64,000 nt of DNA from assembly GCA_003248865.1 (NCBI GenBank), contig QFPK01000001.1, forward strand, positions 186,001 to 250,000, read 5' to 3'. Both the position numbers and the translations under genes were made by a program. Origin of the DNA: Sphingomonas sp. GTDB taxonomy: Bacteria; Pseudomonadota; Alphaproteobacteria; Sphingomonadales; Sphingomonadaceae. Below, one piece after another: positions 35,670-48,744 of the stretch. Positions within the stretch are counted from its first letter, which is position 1. Each line of letters starts with the position of its first letter. The notes below the pieces were generated by a model that saw nothing but the letters and a program-made list of their open reading frames with translations, made no database searches and was not told the origin of the DNA.

Positions 35670-36452
35670 ATGAAGGCCTTCTGCATGAACCTCGACCGGC
35701 GGCCTGACCGCTGGGCGCATATGAGCCGGGAGGCGGCGCAAGCCGGGTTCGAGCTGGGGCGGATCGCATCGGTGGATGCGCAGAAGCCCGAGGTGGCCAA
35801 GGCGGCCGCGAAGGTGCTGCCGATGGCCAACGGGCATCGGATGAGCGCGGGCGCGTTCGGCTGCTTCAACAGCCATCGCGCGGCCTGGGCTGCCATCGTG
35901 GCGAGCGGCGAAAGCCATGGCATGGTGCTGGAGGACGACATGATCCTGGCGCCCGGCTTTGGCGCGCTGGTAAACGATGCGGGCTGGATTCCCGCCGACG
36001 CCGATGTGGTGAAACTGGAAACCTGGGGCACCCGCGCGCATGTGGCGAAGGCTGGCACCGGCGTGGGCGGGCGGTATCTGGGGCGGCTGCTCTCCAGCCA
36101 TATCGGCGGAGGTTGCTACATCCTCTCCGCCGCGACCGCTACACGGCTGCTGGCGATGACGGAGCGCTTTTCCGATCCGGTGGACGAGCTGCTGTTCAAC
36201 GAGACGCTGGAGTTCTTCCCCACCGCCACGATCTACCAGATGGTGCCTGCGCCCGCCGTGCAGGGCAAGCGCAGCGACAGCGGGGCGGCGGAACCGGAAT
36301 GGTCCGAAGGTTCGATCATGGCCCGCTTCGCAGAGGGCGGGCCGACGGCGCCTGGCCGCGAGGGACGGCTGGAACGGTTGCTGCGTCGCACACGCGAGGA
36401 ACTGCGACGGTTGCGACTGGGCAGCCGCTATGAGGTGATCCGCTTCGGCTGA
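35670..36452 (+). CDS. Glycosyltransferase family 25
   Basis: This 260-residue GT25 (LPS/beta-galactosyltransferase type) has MKAFCMNLDRRPDRWAHMSREAAQAG at the N-terminus, CFNSHRAAWAAIVASGESHGMVLEDDMIL with the LEDD metal motif, and a C-terminal basic region (RLERLLRRTREELRRLRLGSR). It should transfer a hexose during LPS or capsule assembly at the cytosolic membrane face. The ATG at 35670 lies 8 nt after the prs stop. The GC content is close to that of prs, unlike the next glycosyltransferase. Confidence 0.9.
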   Translation: MKAFCMNLDRRPDRWAHMSREAAQAGFELGRIASVDAQKPEVAKAAAKVLPMANGHRMSAGAFGCFNSHRAAWAAIVASGESHGMVLEDDMILAPGFGALVNDAGWIPADADVVKLETWGTRAHVAKAGTGVGGRYLGRLLSSHIGGGCYILSAATATRLLAMTERFSDPVDELLFNETLEFFPTATIYQMVPAPAVQGKRSDSGAAEPEWSEGSIMARFAEGGPTAPGREGRLERLLRRTREELRRLRLGSRYEVIRFG

Positions 36453-36496
36453 TTCGCCCGTTCGGGTAACTATTGATTTTTCTGTATCAATTGCGG

Positions 36497-36515
36497 GAAT
36501 TGAAATGTTCAATTC
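36497..36515. promoter_or_regulatory. AT-rich palindrome upstream of a glycosyltransferase
   Basis: The perfect dyad GAATTGAA-ATG-TTCAATTC lies in the AT-rich gap between the GT25 and GT2 genes, about 100 bp before the GT2 start. It could be an operator or a transcription-related hairpin. No regulator is assigned. Confidence 0.45.
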
Positions 36516-36617
36516 ACCGCCGTTGACCGCATGATTATTCTGTCATATTTCCTGACATATGTGCGGTGCAGCAAGCATTGCCGGCTGCCTGTTCGTGTAT
36601 CTTGTGTGGGGGCCGTG

Positions 36618-37808
36618 ATGGGATGGATCTATCCGATGGATCGTCAGGACTATCCGCCGGTGACATTGGCTGTGAAAGCCTATCGTCAGGAGCGGACAGT
36701 CGCTGCAGCAATCGAGAGCGTTTTCGCGCAAACCTATCCCAACCTTGAGATTATCCTGTCGGATGATTGTTCACCCGACGGAACCTATGCCGTCATGCAG
36801 CAGATGGCGGACTCTTATCGGGGACCGCACCGGGTTCGGCTGAATCGCAACGCGAAGAATCTGGGCATTGTGGGCCATGAGAACCGGCTGTGGGCGATGG
36901 CCTCCGGGCAATTGATTGGCCATTGCGCGGGGGATGATATCAGCCTTCCGGATCGCATCGAGAAGCAGGTGGCCGCCTGGGCTGCGGGCGGCGGAGATAT
37001 ATTGGCCGTTCATACGGCCATGTGGCTGGCCGGCGCAGACGGCGAGGATCTGGGTCTGGGGCGGCCTTGCCCTGCGAGCGTGCTGAGCCCGTCGCTTCAG
37101 GGGCTGGTGCTGAGCCACGGCACGGGGATCGGGGCCACTGCCCTCTATGACCGGCGCCTGTTCGACATCTTCGGGCCTATCGACGAGGCGGCCGGGATAG
37201 AGGACCGGCCCTTGTTCCTGCGGGCCGCCATGGCCGGGCGGATTGCCTATCTGGACGAACCGCTGCTCGTTTACTGTGTGGACGGGGCTTCAGGCCGCCG
37301 GCAGTCGCGCAACTGGGGCCGTGAGTATCTCTATGGCGCACGGATGCGCGTGATGTCCTGGTTTGCCGAAACCGACAGGCTGTTTCTGGAGGATGCCGCG
37401 TTCGCGGGCTATCCGGTGCCGGAGAAGCTGAGGCGGCATTGCGAGCAGTATATCGCGGCAACCGCGCCGGAGCGGGCGCTTTGGAAAGCAAGCCCGGCCC
37501 GGCGGATCGCGATGCTGCCGCGATCCCTGTGGGCCGCCGCTCGCCAGCGGCAGCCCCGACAGGCCTCGAGTGCGCTGAAATACGCACTGGGGCCTGTCTA
37601 TACGACCTACTATGACTGGCGGCACGGTGCGAAATGGGCATCCGTTGTCGATGCGGGAGGAGAGGCGACGGTTCGCCGCTTCAAATGGGCAGACGCCGAC
37701 GTCTCCGTCGCTGACATCATGGGAAAGGGAGAAGCCCCCTCAAGGACTTCTCCGCCACAGATTGCAGATGGTCAGTTCCCGCCCGACATGGTCTGGAGCG
37801 GGCTCTGA
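36618..37808 (+). CDS. Glycosyltransferase family 2
   Basis: This 396-residue GT-A fold protein has VTLAVKAYRQERTVAAAIESVFAQTYPNLEIILSDDCSPDGTY at the N-terminus and the DXD-like HCAGDDISLPDRI, the hallmarks of GT2. The C-terminal ~150 residues are Arg/Trp-rich and unassigned. The ATG at 36618 is chosen after GGGGGCCGTG; an ATG at 36636 is also possible. An in-frame stretch 5' of it runs through AT-rich intergenic DNA. Upstream DNA and the first part of the gene are richer in A+T than the neighbours, which may reflect transfer. The stop lies 3 nt from that of gltB on the opposite strand. Confidence 0.87.
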   Translation: MGWIYPMDRQDYPPVTLAVKAYRQERTVAAAIESVFAQTYPNLEIILSDDCSPDGTYAVMQQMADSYRGPHRVRLNRNAKNLGIVGHENRLWAMASGQLIGHCAGDDISLPDRIEKQVAAWAAGGGDILAVHTAMWLAGADGEDLGLGRPCPASVLSPSLQGLVLSHGTGIGATALYDRRLFDIFGPIDEAAGIEDRPLFLRAAMAGRIAYLDEPLLVYCVDGASGRRQSRNWGREYLYGARMRVMSWFAETDRLFLEDAAFAGYPVPEKLRRHCEQYIAATAPERALWKASPARRIAMLPRSLWAAARQRQPRQASSALKYALGPVYTTYYDWRHGAKWASVVDAGGEATVRRFKWADADVSVADIMGKGEAPSRTSPPQIADGQFPPDMVWSGL

Positions 37809-37811
37809 GGC

Positions 37812-42356
<4,545 letters not shown>

Positions 42357-42372
42357 GGGGTCTCGTCCGCTG

Positions 42373-42900
42373 TCAGGAGGTGGTGGGGACGTTGAGGTTG
42401 GCGGCTTTCAGCCGGTCGAGGATGCGCGGCAGGGCGGCGGCCACGGCGGCCTGCCCGGCGTCGCGGCCATAGGCCATCATCTTCAGCTGAAGGTCGGGCA
42501 GCAGCTTCAGCACCTTGCGGCCGGTGGCCGAGCGGTTGAAGGCCAGCATCTCGCGCATTTCGGCAGCCGTGAAATTCTCGGCATACATCTGCTGCGAATG
42601 CGCGATGATCGCCGGCGTCGCGACCTTCATCGCCTTGCCCAGCTCGTCTGAGAGGATGGCCTGAATCTCGGCTTCGCGGCCGTTGTTCGCCTTTGCGAGG
42701 GTGGGCAGGATCTGCTGGATGATCCCCGGCGTCATCTTGTCCATGATGTCCGCCATGCCGCTGTCCGAGATCAGCTCGCTGGCGGCTGCGATGCGCTCGG
42801 CGCGCTCGCTCTCCGACAGCGGCGGGGCCGCAGGCGTGGCGGTTTGCGCCCCGGCCGGAGCCGCCGAGAGCAACAGGAGAGCGAGCGCGGCGCGGATCAT
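42373..42900 (-). CDS. DUF2059 exported protein (second of pair)
   Basis: This 175-residue protein has a signal peptide (MIRAALALLLLSAAPAGAQ) and a helical DUF2059 domain. The family core is seen as AHSQQMYAENFTAAEMREMLAFNRSATGRKVLKLLPDL. The family is periplasmic and of unknown function. An ATG at 42900 is used; a GTG at 42915 overlapping the previous stop as GTGA would add five residues. It lies between gltD and gltB, next to a homologous gene. Confidence 0.87.
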   Translation of the reverse strand: MIRAALALLLLSAAPAGAQTATPAAPPLSESERAERIAAASELISDSGMADIMDKMTPGIIQQILPTLAKANNGREAEIQAILSDELGKAMKVATPAIIAHSQQMYAENFTAAEMREMLAFNRSATGRKVLKLLPDLQLKMMAYGRDAGQAAVAAALPRILDRLKAANLNVPTTS

Positions 42901-42911
42901 TTCGCCGTGAA

Positions 42912-43499
42912 TCACTTGGCCGGCGCCTGCTGCGGCCCGAGCTTGCGCAACTCGGCGTCGATCTTGGGGGAAACGGCCTTTTCGGCGGCCTGCACGCGCG
43001 GACCGAACTTGGTCTGCATCGTCTTGGCGACTTCGGCATTCACCACCTGCTGCCGTGCCAGCATCTTGGCCCCGGCCGGCGATTTGTAGAAGGCCGTGAT
43101 GGCGTTCAGCTCCGCAACGGTGAAGTCCCGGGCATAGATGTCGATCGCTGCCTGACGGGAAGCGGCGAGCATCTCGCGCTGGATTGGCCCCAGCGCGTCG
43201 GCCTGAATGGCGCCGGCGCGGGCGAGGGTGGCGTCCACCTCTGCGGGCTTCTGCTGGGCAAGCGCCCGGAAATTGGGGTTCTGGCTGAACATGGCGCGCA
43301 ACAGGTCGCCCTTGCGCATGGCGGCAAGCTGCGCATCCAGCTGCGCCTTGGCGCGGGGCATCGGGTTGGTGATGTCCACCACGGCTGCTGCCGCCGTTTT
43401 CGCATCGGCGGCCTGCGCAAGGGCCGGCTGGCCCGCTGCCAGAGGCAGAACGGCCAGAGAGAGGGCAGCGAGACTCGCGGCCCGGTTGAAGTAAGTCAT
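42912..43499 (-). CDS. DUF2059 exported protein (first of pair)
   Basis: This 195-residue protein has a signal peptide (MTYFNRAASLAALSLAVLPLAAGQPALA) and a DUF2059 core (IDIYARDFTVAELNAITAFYKSPAGAKMLARQQVVNAEVAKTM). The ATG at 43499 overlaps the gltD stop as ATGA, so translation should be coupled. It is distantly similar to the following DUF2059 gene, and a tandem duplication is likely. Why two periplasmic proteins sit inside a cytosolic glutamate synthase operon is not known. Confidence 0.87.
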   Translation of the reverse strand: MTYFNRAASLAALSLAVLPLAAGQPALAQAADAKTAAAAVVDITNPMPRAKAQLDAQLAAMRKGDLLRAMFSQNPNFRALAQQKPAEVDATLARAGAIQADALGPIQREMLAASRQAAIDIYARDFTVAELNAITAFYKSPAGAKMLARQQVVNAEVAKTMQTKFGPRVQAAEKAVSPKIDAELRKLGPQQAPAK

Positions 43500-44968
43500 G
43501 CTACCTCCTCGATGGCCGCGCTCTTTGTGGCGGCCGTGCCCGCCCGCGCTTTCAGCCAGGCGTGCATCGACTGTGCGACATCGCGGCCCTCGCGAACAGC
43601 CCAGACGACGAGGCTGGCCCCGCGAACAATGTCTCCGGCCGCGAACACGCCGGGCAGGCTGGTGGAAAAGCGGACGCCATCGGCCTTCACCGTGCCCCAG
43701 CGGGTGGTGGCGAGATCGGGCGCCTCGAAGGCGCCGGGCAGGTCTTCGGGGTCGAAGCCCAGCGCTTCGATGACGAGTTCGGCCGGCAGGGTGAAATCCT
43801 GCCCCGGCTCCGGTTCCGGCTGGCGGCGGCCGGAGGCGTCGGGCGCGCCCAGCCGCATGCGCCGCGCCGTGACGGTGGAGACCCGGCCGTCGGCACCGGA
43901 GCTGAAGGCGGCGGGCGCCGCCAGCCATTCGAAATGCACGCCTTCTTCCTCGGCATTCAGCGTCTCGCGCTGGGAGCCGGGCATGTTGGCGCGATCCCGG
44001 CGGTAGAGGCAGGTGACGCTGGCGGCGCCCTGCCGCACGGCCGTGCGCACGCAGTCCATCGCGGTGTCGCCGCCGCCGATCACCACAACGTTGCGGCCCA
44101 TGGCATCCAGTTCACCCGATTCGAAGGCGGGCACCTGATCCCCCAGTCCCTTGCGGTTGGAGGCGATCAGATAATCCAGCGCCTTCACCACGCCGGGCAG
44201 TTCAGAGCCCGCGAGGCCCAGCGGGCGCGGCTTGTAGACCCCCGTCGCGATCAGCAGCGCGTCGTGGCGCTGGCGAAGTTCCGCGAAGCTGATGTCGGTG
44301 CCGACATCGGTGTTGAAGTGGAACTGCACGCCGCCGTCGGCCAGCCGCCGGGTGCGGCGTTCCACCACCTGCTTCTCCAGCTTGAAGCCGGGGATGCCAT
44401 AGATCAGCAGGCCGCCGGCGCGGTCGGCACGCTCATAGACATGCACATCATAGCCGCGGACGCGCAGCAGTTCGGCCGCCGTCAGCCCCGCCGGGCCTGA
44501 ACCGATGATGCCGACGGACTGGCGCGAGCGATCCGCCAGCGGCGACAGCGGCTCCACCCAGCCTTCCTTCCAGGCGGTGTCGGTGATGAACTTCTCAACC
44601 GAGCCGATGGTGACCGCGCCATGGCCGGATTGCTCGATCACGCAATTGCCCTCGCACAGCCGGTCCTGCGGGCAGATGCGGCCGCAGATCTCCGGCATGG
44701 TGGAGGTGGCGGCGGACAGCTCATAGGCCTCGCGCAGCCGGCCTTCGGCAGCCAGCTTCAGCCAGTCGGGGATGTTGTTGTTCAGCGGGCAGTGCACCTG
44801 GCAGAAGGGCACACCGCATTGCGAACAGCGCGACGCCTGTTCTTCGGCCTTGGCGACGAGGAAGGTGCGGCTGATCTCGTGGAAATCATGCGCGCGGTCT
44901 TCGGGTGAGCGCTTCTCGGGGAAGGCCTGGTCGGTATGGATGAAGCTGAGCATTCGGCTGTTGGCCAT
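43496..44968 (-). CDS. gltD: Glutamate synthase (NADPH) small subunit
   Basis: This 490-residue FAD/NADPH subunit feeds electrons to GltB through two [4Fe-4S] clusters. Seen are the Cys-rich CSQCGVPFCQVHCPLNNNIPDW and ICGRICPQDRLCEGNC, the FAD Rossmann motif VGIIGSGPAGLTAAELLRVRGYDVHVYER, the NADPH motif VVVIGGGDTAMDC and the C-terminal GVFAAGDIVRGASLVVWAVREGRD. It is the first gene of the glt operon. A 29-bp palindrome lies 66-94 bp upstream of its start. Confidence 0.97.
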   Translation of the reverse strand: MANSRMLSFIHTDQAFPEKRSPEDRAHDFHEISRTFLVAKAEEQASRCSQCGVPFCQVHCPLNNNIPDWLKLAAEGRLREAYELSAATSTMPEICGRICPQDRLCEGNCVIEQSGHGAVTIGSVEKFITDTAWKEGWVEPLSPLADRSRQSVGIIGSGPAGLTAAELLRVRGYDVHVYERADRAGGLLIYGIPGFKLEKQVVERRTRRLADGGVQFHFNTDVGTDISFAELRQRHDALLIATGVYKPRPLGLAGSELPGVVKALDYLIASNRKGLGDQVPAFESGELDAMGRNVVVIGGGDTAMDCVRTAVRQGAASVTCLYRRDRANMPGSQRETLNAEEEGVHFEWLAAPAAFSSGADGRVSTVTARRMRLGAPDASGRRQPEPEPGQDFTLPAELVIEALGFDPEDLPGAFEAPDLATTRWGTVKADGVRFSTSLPGVFAAGDIVRGASLVVWAVREGRDVAQSMHAWLKARAGTAATKSAAIEEVA

Positions 44969-45033
44969 GGGCAGTTTCCCCGGGGAATCGGAAAGTTCGG
45001 GGCGCCTTAACAGCCATTTTCTTGCTTGGCCAG

Positions 45034-45062
45034 TATATAGGTCAGTAATACTGACCTATATA
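45034..45062. promoter_or_regulatory. 29-bp palindromic operator-like site upstream of gltD
   Basis: Arms TATATAGGTCAGTA and TACTGACCTATATA are perfect over 14 bp around a single A. It lies in the 160-bp gap between gltD and uppP. Its AT ends contain TATATA/TATACT and would overlap a -10 box for the glt operon, as expected for a repressor operator. The regulator is not identified. Confidence 0.7.
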
Positions 45063-45128
45063 GGACGCCCATGTGCCATTTCGCCATCTTGCGACTTGTT
45101 GAGAACGATTATTAGTACCGAAACGATA

Positions 45129-45935
45129 CTATCTGTTGAGCAGCCAGATGATCGAGATGGTACCCAAGACGATCCGATACCAGGCGAACGGTGCGAAGCC
45201 GTGGCGGCCGACAAAGCCGACCAGCCAGCGAACCACGGCCAGTGCGGACACGAAGGCCGTGACGAAGCCGATGGCGATCAGGCCGAGATCGTCGAAGCTG
45301 AGAAGGTCGCGTTCCTTGTACAGCGAATAGACAGTGGCGGCGGCCATGGTAGGCACCGCCAGGAAGAAGCTGAACTCGGCCGCCGTCTTCCGGTCCAGCC
45401 CCATCAGCAGGCCGCCCATGATAGTGGCGCCCGAGCGGGAGACGCCGGGGATCATGGCGATGCACTGCACCGCGCCCACACCCAGCGCGGTTTTCCAGGG
45501 CATGTCTTCCACCGTGCCGGGCACGCGCGGTTTCACCAGCCGCTCGATCAGCAGGATCAGGATGCCGCCCACGATCAGTGCGACCGCCACCACCATCGGG
45601 TTTTCCAGCAGCGCGCGGATGGCGGAATAGGCGAAAACGCCCACCACCATGGCGGGCAGGAAGCCCAGCAGGATGTTGCGGATAAACGCGATCGCCGAAG
45701 GCTCGCGCCGGATCGCGCCCTGGGCGATGTGCAGGAAGCGCTCCCGATAGACGACGAGAACGGCAAGGATCGCGCCGAGCTGAATCGCGATCTTGAAAGC
45801 GACGGAGCCTTCGCCTGTAAAGCCGATCAGTTCGGAGGCGAGGATGAGATGGCCGGTGGAGGAGACGGGGATGAATTCCGTCAGCCCTTCCAGCAGGCCG
45901 AGCAGGAAGGCCTGCAGGATCGCAATGCTGTCCAT
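45129..45935 (-). CDS. uppP: Undecaprenyl-diphosphate phosphatase
   Basis: This 268-residue integral membrane enzyme dephosphorylates undecaprenyl pyrophosphate to recycle the carrier for cell-wall and O-antigen synthesis, and gives bacitracin resistance. The family's two active-site motifs are present: EGLTEFIPVSSTGHLIL near the N-terminus and IPGVSRSGATI after the middle. The start at 45935 gives the standard MDSIAILQAFLLG. It follows the NDUFA9-like gene by 10 nt, so the two are co-transcribed. A second uppP lies at the right end of the window. Confidence 0.95.
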   Translation of the reverse strand: MDSIAILQAFLLGLLEGLTEFIPVSSTGHLILASELIGFTGEGSVAFKIAIQLGAILAVLVVYRERFLHIAQGAIRREPSAIAFIRNILLGFLPAMVVGVFAYSAIRALLENPMVVAVALIVGGILILLIERLVKPRVPGTVEDMPWKTALGVGAVQCIAMIPGVSRSGATIMGGLLMGLDRKTAAEFSFFLAVPTMAAATVYSLYKERDLLSFDDLGLIAIGFVTAFVSALAVVRWLVGFVGRHGFAPFAWYRIVLGTISIIWLLNR

Positions 45936-45945
45936 GTGCCGGATC

Positions 45946-46887
45946 TCAGGCGGCGAAGCGGCCGCCCGCGCGGTAGCGCGAGAGCCATTGGCCGGCGACA
46001 GCCTCCATCGGGGTCGGTGCGACACCCAGGCTTTCAAGGCCGGGATGGGCACCGGATATGACATTGTCCTGCTTCAGCATCAGATACTGATCGCGGGTCA
46101 GCGGTGCGCCGGGCAGGAAGCCAAACCCCGCGAGGAGGCGGGCACCGAAATCGGGGGTATCCACCAGCAGCTTTTCACCATTGCCGGTTTCGGCAGCGAG
46201 GAATCCCAGAATCTGGCGCATGTTGAGTTGCTCTGCGCCGCCGAGTTCAAAGGTGCCGGAGAGGCCCTGTTCCGCAATGGCCTTCAGGGCAGCTGCGAGG
46301 TCATTCACGTAAATCGGCTGGAATCGGGTTTCCGGTGCGATCACCGGAACCACCGGCGCCGAGGCGATCAGCCCGGCGAATCGGTTGGTAAAGCTGTCCT
46401 CAGCGCCGAACACCAGGCTGGGGCGTACGATGGAGGCGGACGGGAATGCCGCCTTCACAGCGCCTTCGCCTTCGGCCTTGGAGCGGCCATAGGCCGATGC
46501 GCTGGCGGGATCGGCACCGATGGCCGAGAGATGGATCAGCGTTTTCACGCCGGCCTGCGCGGCAGCGGCCGCGACGGCCCCGGCACCCTTCACATGAACG
46601 GCATCGAAGCCCTGCCCGCCCTTTTCATCCAGGACGCCGGCAAGGTTTACAACGACATCCGCGCCCCGCACGGCAGCGACAAGGCTTTCCGGCACCCGCA
46701 CGTCGGCACAGATGGCCCCGATCTGCCCCACATCGCCCAGCGGCTTCAGCCGCAGCGCGGCGACGGTGTCTCGCGCGGCGATTCGCAACAGCCAGCCCGA
46801 TCGGGCGAGCGTTTCCGCGAGCGCGGTGCCGATGAAACCGGTGCCGCCGATCAGCACCGCAAGACGGGGGGTGGGAGCAATCTTCAT
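45946..46887 (-). CDS. NDUFA9-like NAD(P)-binding protein (atypical SDR)
   Basis: This 313-residue protein of the complex-I NDUFA9 / atypical short-chain dehydrogenase family has an N-terminal Rossmann motif (LAVLIGGTGFIGTALAETLARSGWLLRIAARD), GADVVVNLAGVLDEKGGQGFDAVHVKGA and LIHLSAIGADPASASAYGRSKAEGE with the YxxxK. It continues VRPSLVFGAEDSFTNRF and QPIYVNDLAAAL. The ATG at 46887 starts the fold. Bacterial members may bind NADPH near respiratory complex I, but the exact job is unknown. It forms an operon with uppP. Confidence 0.88.
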   Translation of the reverse strand: MKIAPTPRLAVLIGGTGFIGTALAETLARSGWLLRIAARDTVAALRLKPLGDVGQIGAICADVRVPESLVAAVRGADVVVNLAGVLDEKGGQGFDAVHVKGAGAVAAAAAQAGVKTLIHLSAIGADPASASAYGRSKAEGEGAVKAAFPSASIVRPSLVFGAEDSFTNRFAGLIASAPVVPVIAPETRFQPIYVNDLAAALKAIAEQGLSGTFELGGAEQLNMRQILGFLAAETGNGEKLLVDTPDFGARLLAGFGFLPGAPLTRDQYLMLKQDNVISGAHPGLESLGVAPTPMEAVAGQWLSRYRAGGRFAA

Positions 46888-46918
46888 GGTGCCTGCCCTT
46901 AGCCGGGGCATTGGGCTG

Positions 46919-46961
46919 TTGACAATCGCGAGGACGCCCAATAACGAGCGCCCCTCGCGAT
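46919..46961 (+). promoter_or_regulatory. Promoter of tRNA-Leu with overlapping dyad
   Basis: TTGACA (46919-46924), a 17-nt spacer and TAACGA (46942-46947) make a good sigma70-type promoter about 44 nt before the tRNA. A 9-bp inverted repeat ATCGCGAGG / CCTCGCGAT (46925-46933 and 46953-46961) brackets the -10. Confidence 0.65.
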
Positions 46962-46990
46962 TGGCCAGCCGGTTGCGAGAGACGCCCCGT

Positions 46991-47077
46991 GCCCAGGTGG
47001 CGGAATTGGTAGACGCGCAGGTTTCAGGTACCTGTGGCCGAAAGGCCGTGGAGGTTCGAGTCCTCTCCTGGGCACCA
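46991..47077 (+). tRNA. tRNA-Leu (CAG)
   Basis: An 87-nt cloverleaf including encoded CCA. The acceptor arm GCCCAGG pairs with CCTGGGC. The anticodon stem CAGGT/ACCTG encloses the loop TTCAGGT with anticodon CAG. A long variable arm (TGGCCGAAAGGCCG) and the T-loop GTTCGAGTC are typical of leucine tRNAs. Confidence 0.97.
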
Positions 47078-47397
47078 AGGCAAAGTAAGCCTTGGAATAT
47101 ATTTGATTTCAAGGCGCAACGGGTTGGGTGCCACATAACAGGGCGCCACAAAGACCTGCTCTCCATGTTAAACTGTGTCGCAGAAAGAGCCCGCGCCCTG
47201 GAAGAGGCGTGGTCGTTCGTGGGTGAAGGAAGTTGCGGCTGGCCCCCCAAGGCGGAGTTTGTCTGGCCTGCGGGGCACATATCTCGCCCAGCCGCGCGTC
47301 ACACAGTCTTCACCATGCCGGGGGGTTCCCTCGCGCGTGAAACTCCGGCAATGCCCTCGCCCATGTATGTGACATCTGATCTGGGCAACGAACGGGC
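47078..47397 (+). other. Intergenic region before hom
   Basis: These 320 bases hold a weak hairpin AAGGC/GCCTT just after the tRNA and otherwise nothing recognised. No clear Shine-Dalgarno precedes the hom ATG, and no known methionine/SAM riboswitch fold was identified by eye. Confidence 0.5.
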
Positions 47398-48699
47398 ATG
47401 AGCAGCGCGGAACCCCTGAAGGTCGGCATCGCGGGCCTCGGCACCGTCGGCGCCGGCGTGGTCAAGCTGCTGGACGCGAATGCCGATCTCATCGCCCGTC
47501 GCGCGGGCCGGCCCATCGTCGTCAGCGCCGTTTCCGCGCGGGATCGCCGCCGGGAACGCGGGGTCGATCTCGCCCGCTTCGCCTGGGTCGACGATGCCAC
47601 CGCGCTTGCCGCGCGGGACGATGTGGATGTCGTGGTGGAACTGGTCGGCGGCGCCGATGGTCCTGCCCTCACGCTGGCCCGCGCCACGCTGCTGGCGCAC
47701 AAGCCCTTCGTCACCGCCAACAAGGCGATGCTGGCCCATCACGGCCTGCTGCTGGCGGAACTGGCAGAGGCCGCCACCGTGCCCCTGAAGTTCGAGGCGG
47801 CGGTCGCGGGCGGCATCCCCGTCATCAAGGGCCTGCGCGAAGGTGCCGCCGCCAACCAGCTCTCCAGCGTCACCGGCATCCTCAACGGCACCTGCAACTA
47901 CATCCTCACCCGGATGGAGCGCGAGGGCCTGGAATTCGGCGACGTCCTCGCCGACGCCCAGCGGCTCGGCTACGCAGAGGCCGACCCCAGCTTCGACATC
48001 GACGGCATCGATGCCGCCCACAAGCTGTCGATCCTCGCCAGTCTCGCCTTCGGCACCCGCCCCGATTTCCCGGCGGTGGAAGTGCTCGGCATCCGCGACA
48101 TCCGCCTCGCCGATATCCGCCAGGCCGCCGCGCTGGGCTTCAAGATCCGCCTCACCGGCCTCGCCCAGCTGCTGGGCGACGGCCTCGTGCAGCGCGTCCA
48201 CCCCACGCTCGTCCCCGTCGGCCACCCGCTCGCCGCGGTGGAAGGCCCGCTGAACGCCGTCACCGCCGAAGGCAATTTCGTCGGCCGCCTGTTCTTCTCC
48301 GGCCGGGGCGCGGGCGAAGGCCCCACCGCATCCGCCGTCGTCGCCGACCTGATCGACGTTGCACGCGGCGAAAACGGCCCTGCCTTCGCCATGCCCGCCA
48401 TGGCGCTCGCGGGCCTCGAACCCGCAGGCCCCACGGCCCGCGAAGGCCGCTATTTCATTCGCCTCACGGTGGAGGACCGCCCCGGCGTCCTCGCCGACAT
48501 CACGGCTGCCCTGCGCGATGCCGGCGTCTCCATCGAAAGCCTGATCCAGCCCGCCGCCGCCGGCAGTCAGGCGCTCGTCGTCATGCTCACCCATCATGTC
48601 CGCGAACAGGCCGTGCAACACGCCATCGCCACCATGGAGTCGCTGCCCGCCAGCCTCGGCGCGCCGCTCTTCATGCCCATCCTCGATGCAGACGGCTGA
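47398..48699 (+). CDS. hom: Homoserine dehydrogenase
   Basis: This 433-residue cytosolic enzyme reduces aspartate semialdehyde to homoserine for Thr and Met synthesis. Seen are the NAD(P) motif VGIAGLGTVGAGVVKLL, KPFVTANKAMLAHHG, AAVAGGIPVIKGLREG, LNGTCNYILTRM and GYAEADPSFDIDGIDAAHKL (catalytic Asp/Lys region). A C-terminal ACT domain begins near residue 355 (FIRLTVEDRPGVLADITAALRDAGVSIESL), which suggests threonine feedback control. It is followed by glpX 45 nt later on the same strand. Confidence 0.96.
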   Translation: MSSAEPLKVGIAGLGTVGAGVVKLLDANADLIARRAGRPIVVSAVSARDRRRERGVDLARFAWVDDATALAARDDVDVVVELVGGADGPALTLARATLLAHKPFVTANKAMLAHHGLLLAELAEAATVPLKFEAAVAGGIPVIKGLREGAAANQLSSVTGILNGTCNYILTRMEREGLEFGDVLADAQRLGYAEADPSFDIDGIDAAHKLSILASLAFGTRPDFPAVEVLGIRDIRLADIRQAAALGFKIRLTGLAQLLGDGLVQRVHPTLVPVGHPLAAVEGPLNAVTAEGNFVGRLFFSGRGAGEGPTASAVVADLIDVARGENGPAFAMPAMALAGLEPAGPTAREGRYFIRLTVEDRPGVLADITAALRDAGVSIESLIQPAAAGSQALVVMLTHHVREQAVQHAIATMESLPASLGAPLFMPILDADG

Positions 48700-48744
48700 A
48701 AGGTCCGCATCAACCGGCAACGATCAACAGGGAAAGACCGCCAA

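Noticed and set aside
45098..45118. TTGAGAACGATTATTA as a Fur box near uppP/gltD.
   Set aside because: Matches only about half of the 19-bp Fur consensus and lies just after the uppP stop, far from any iron gene.
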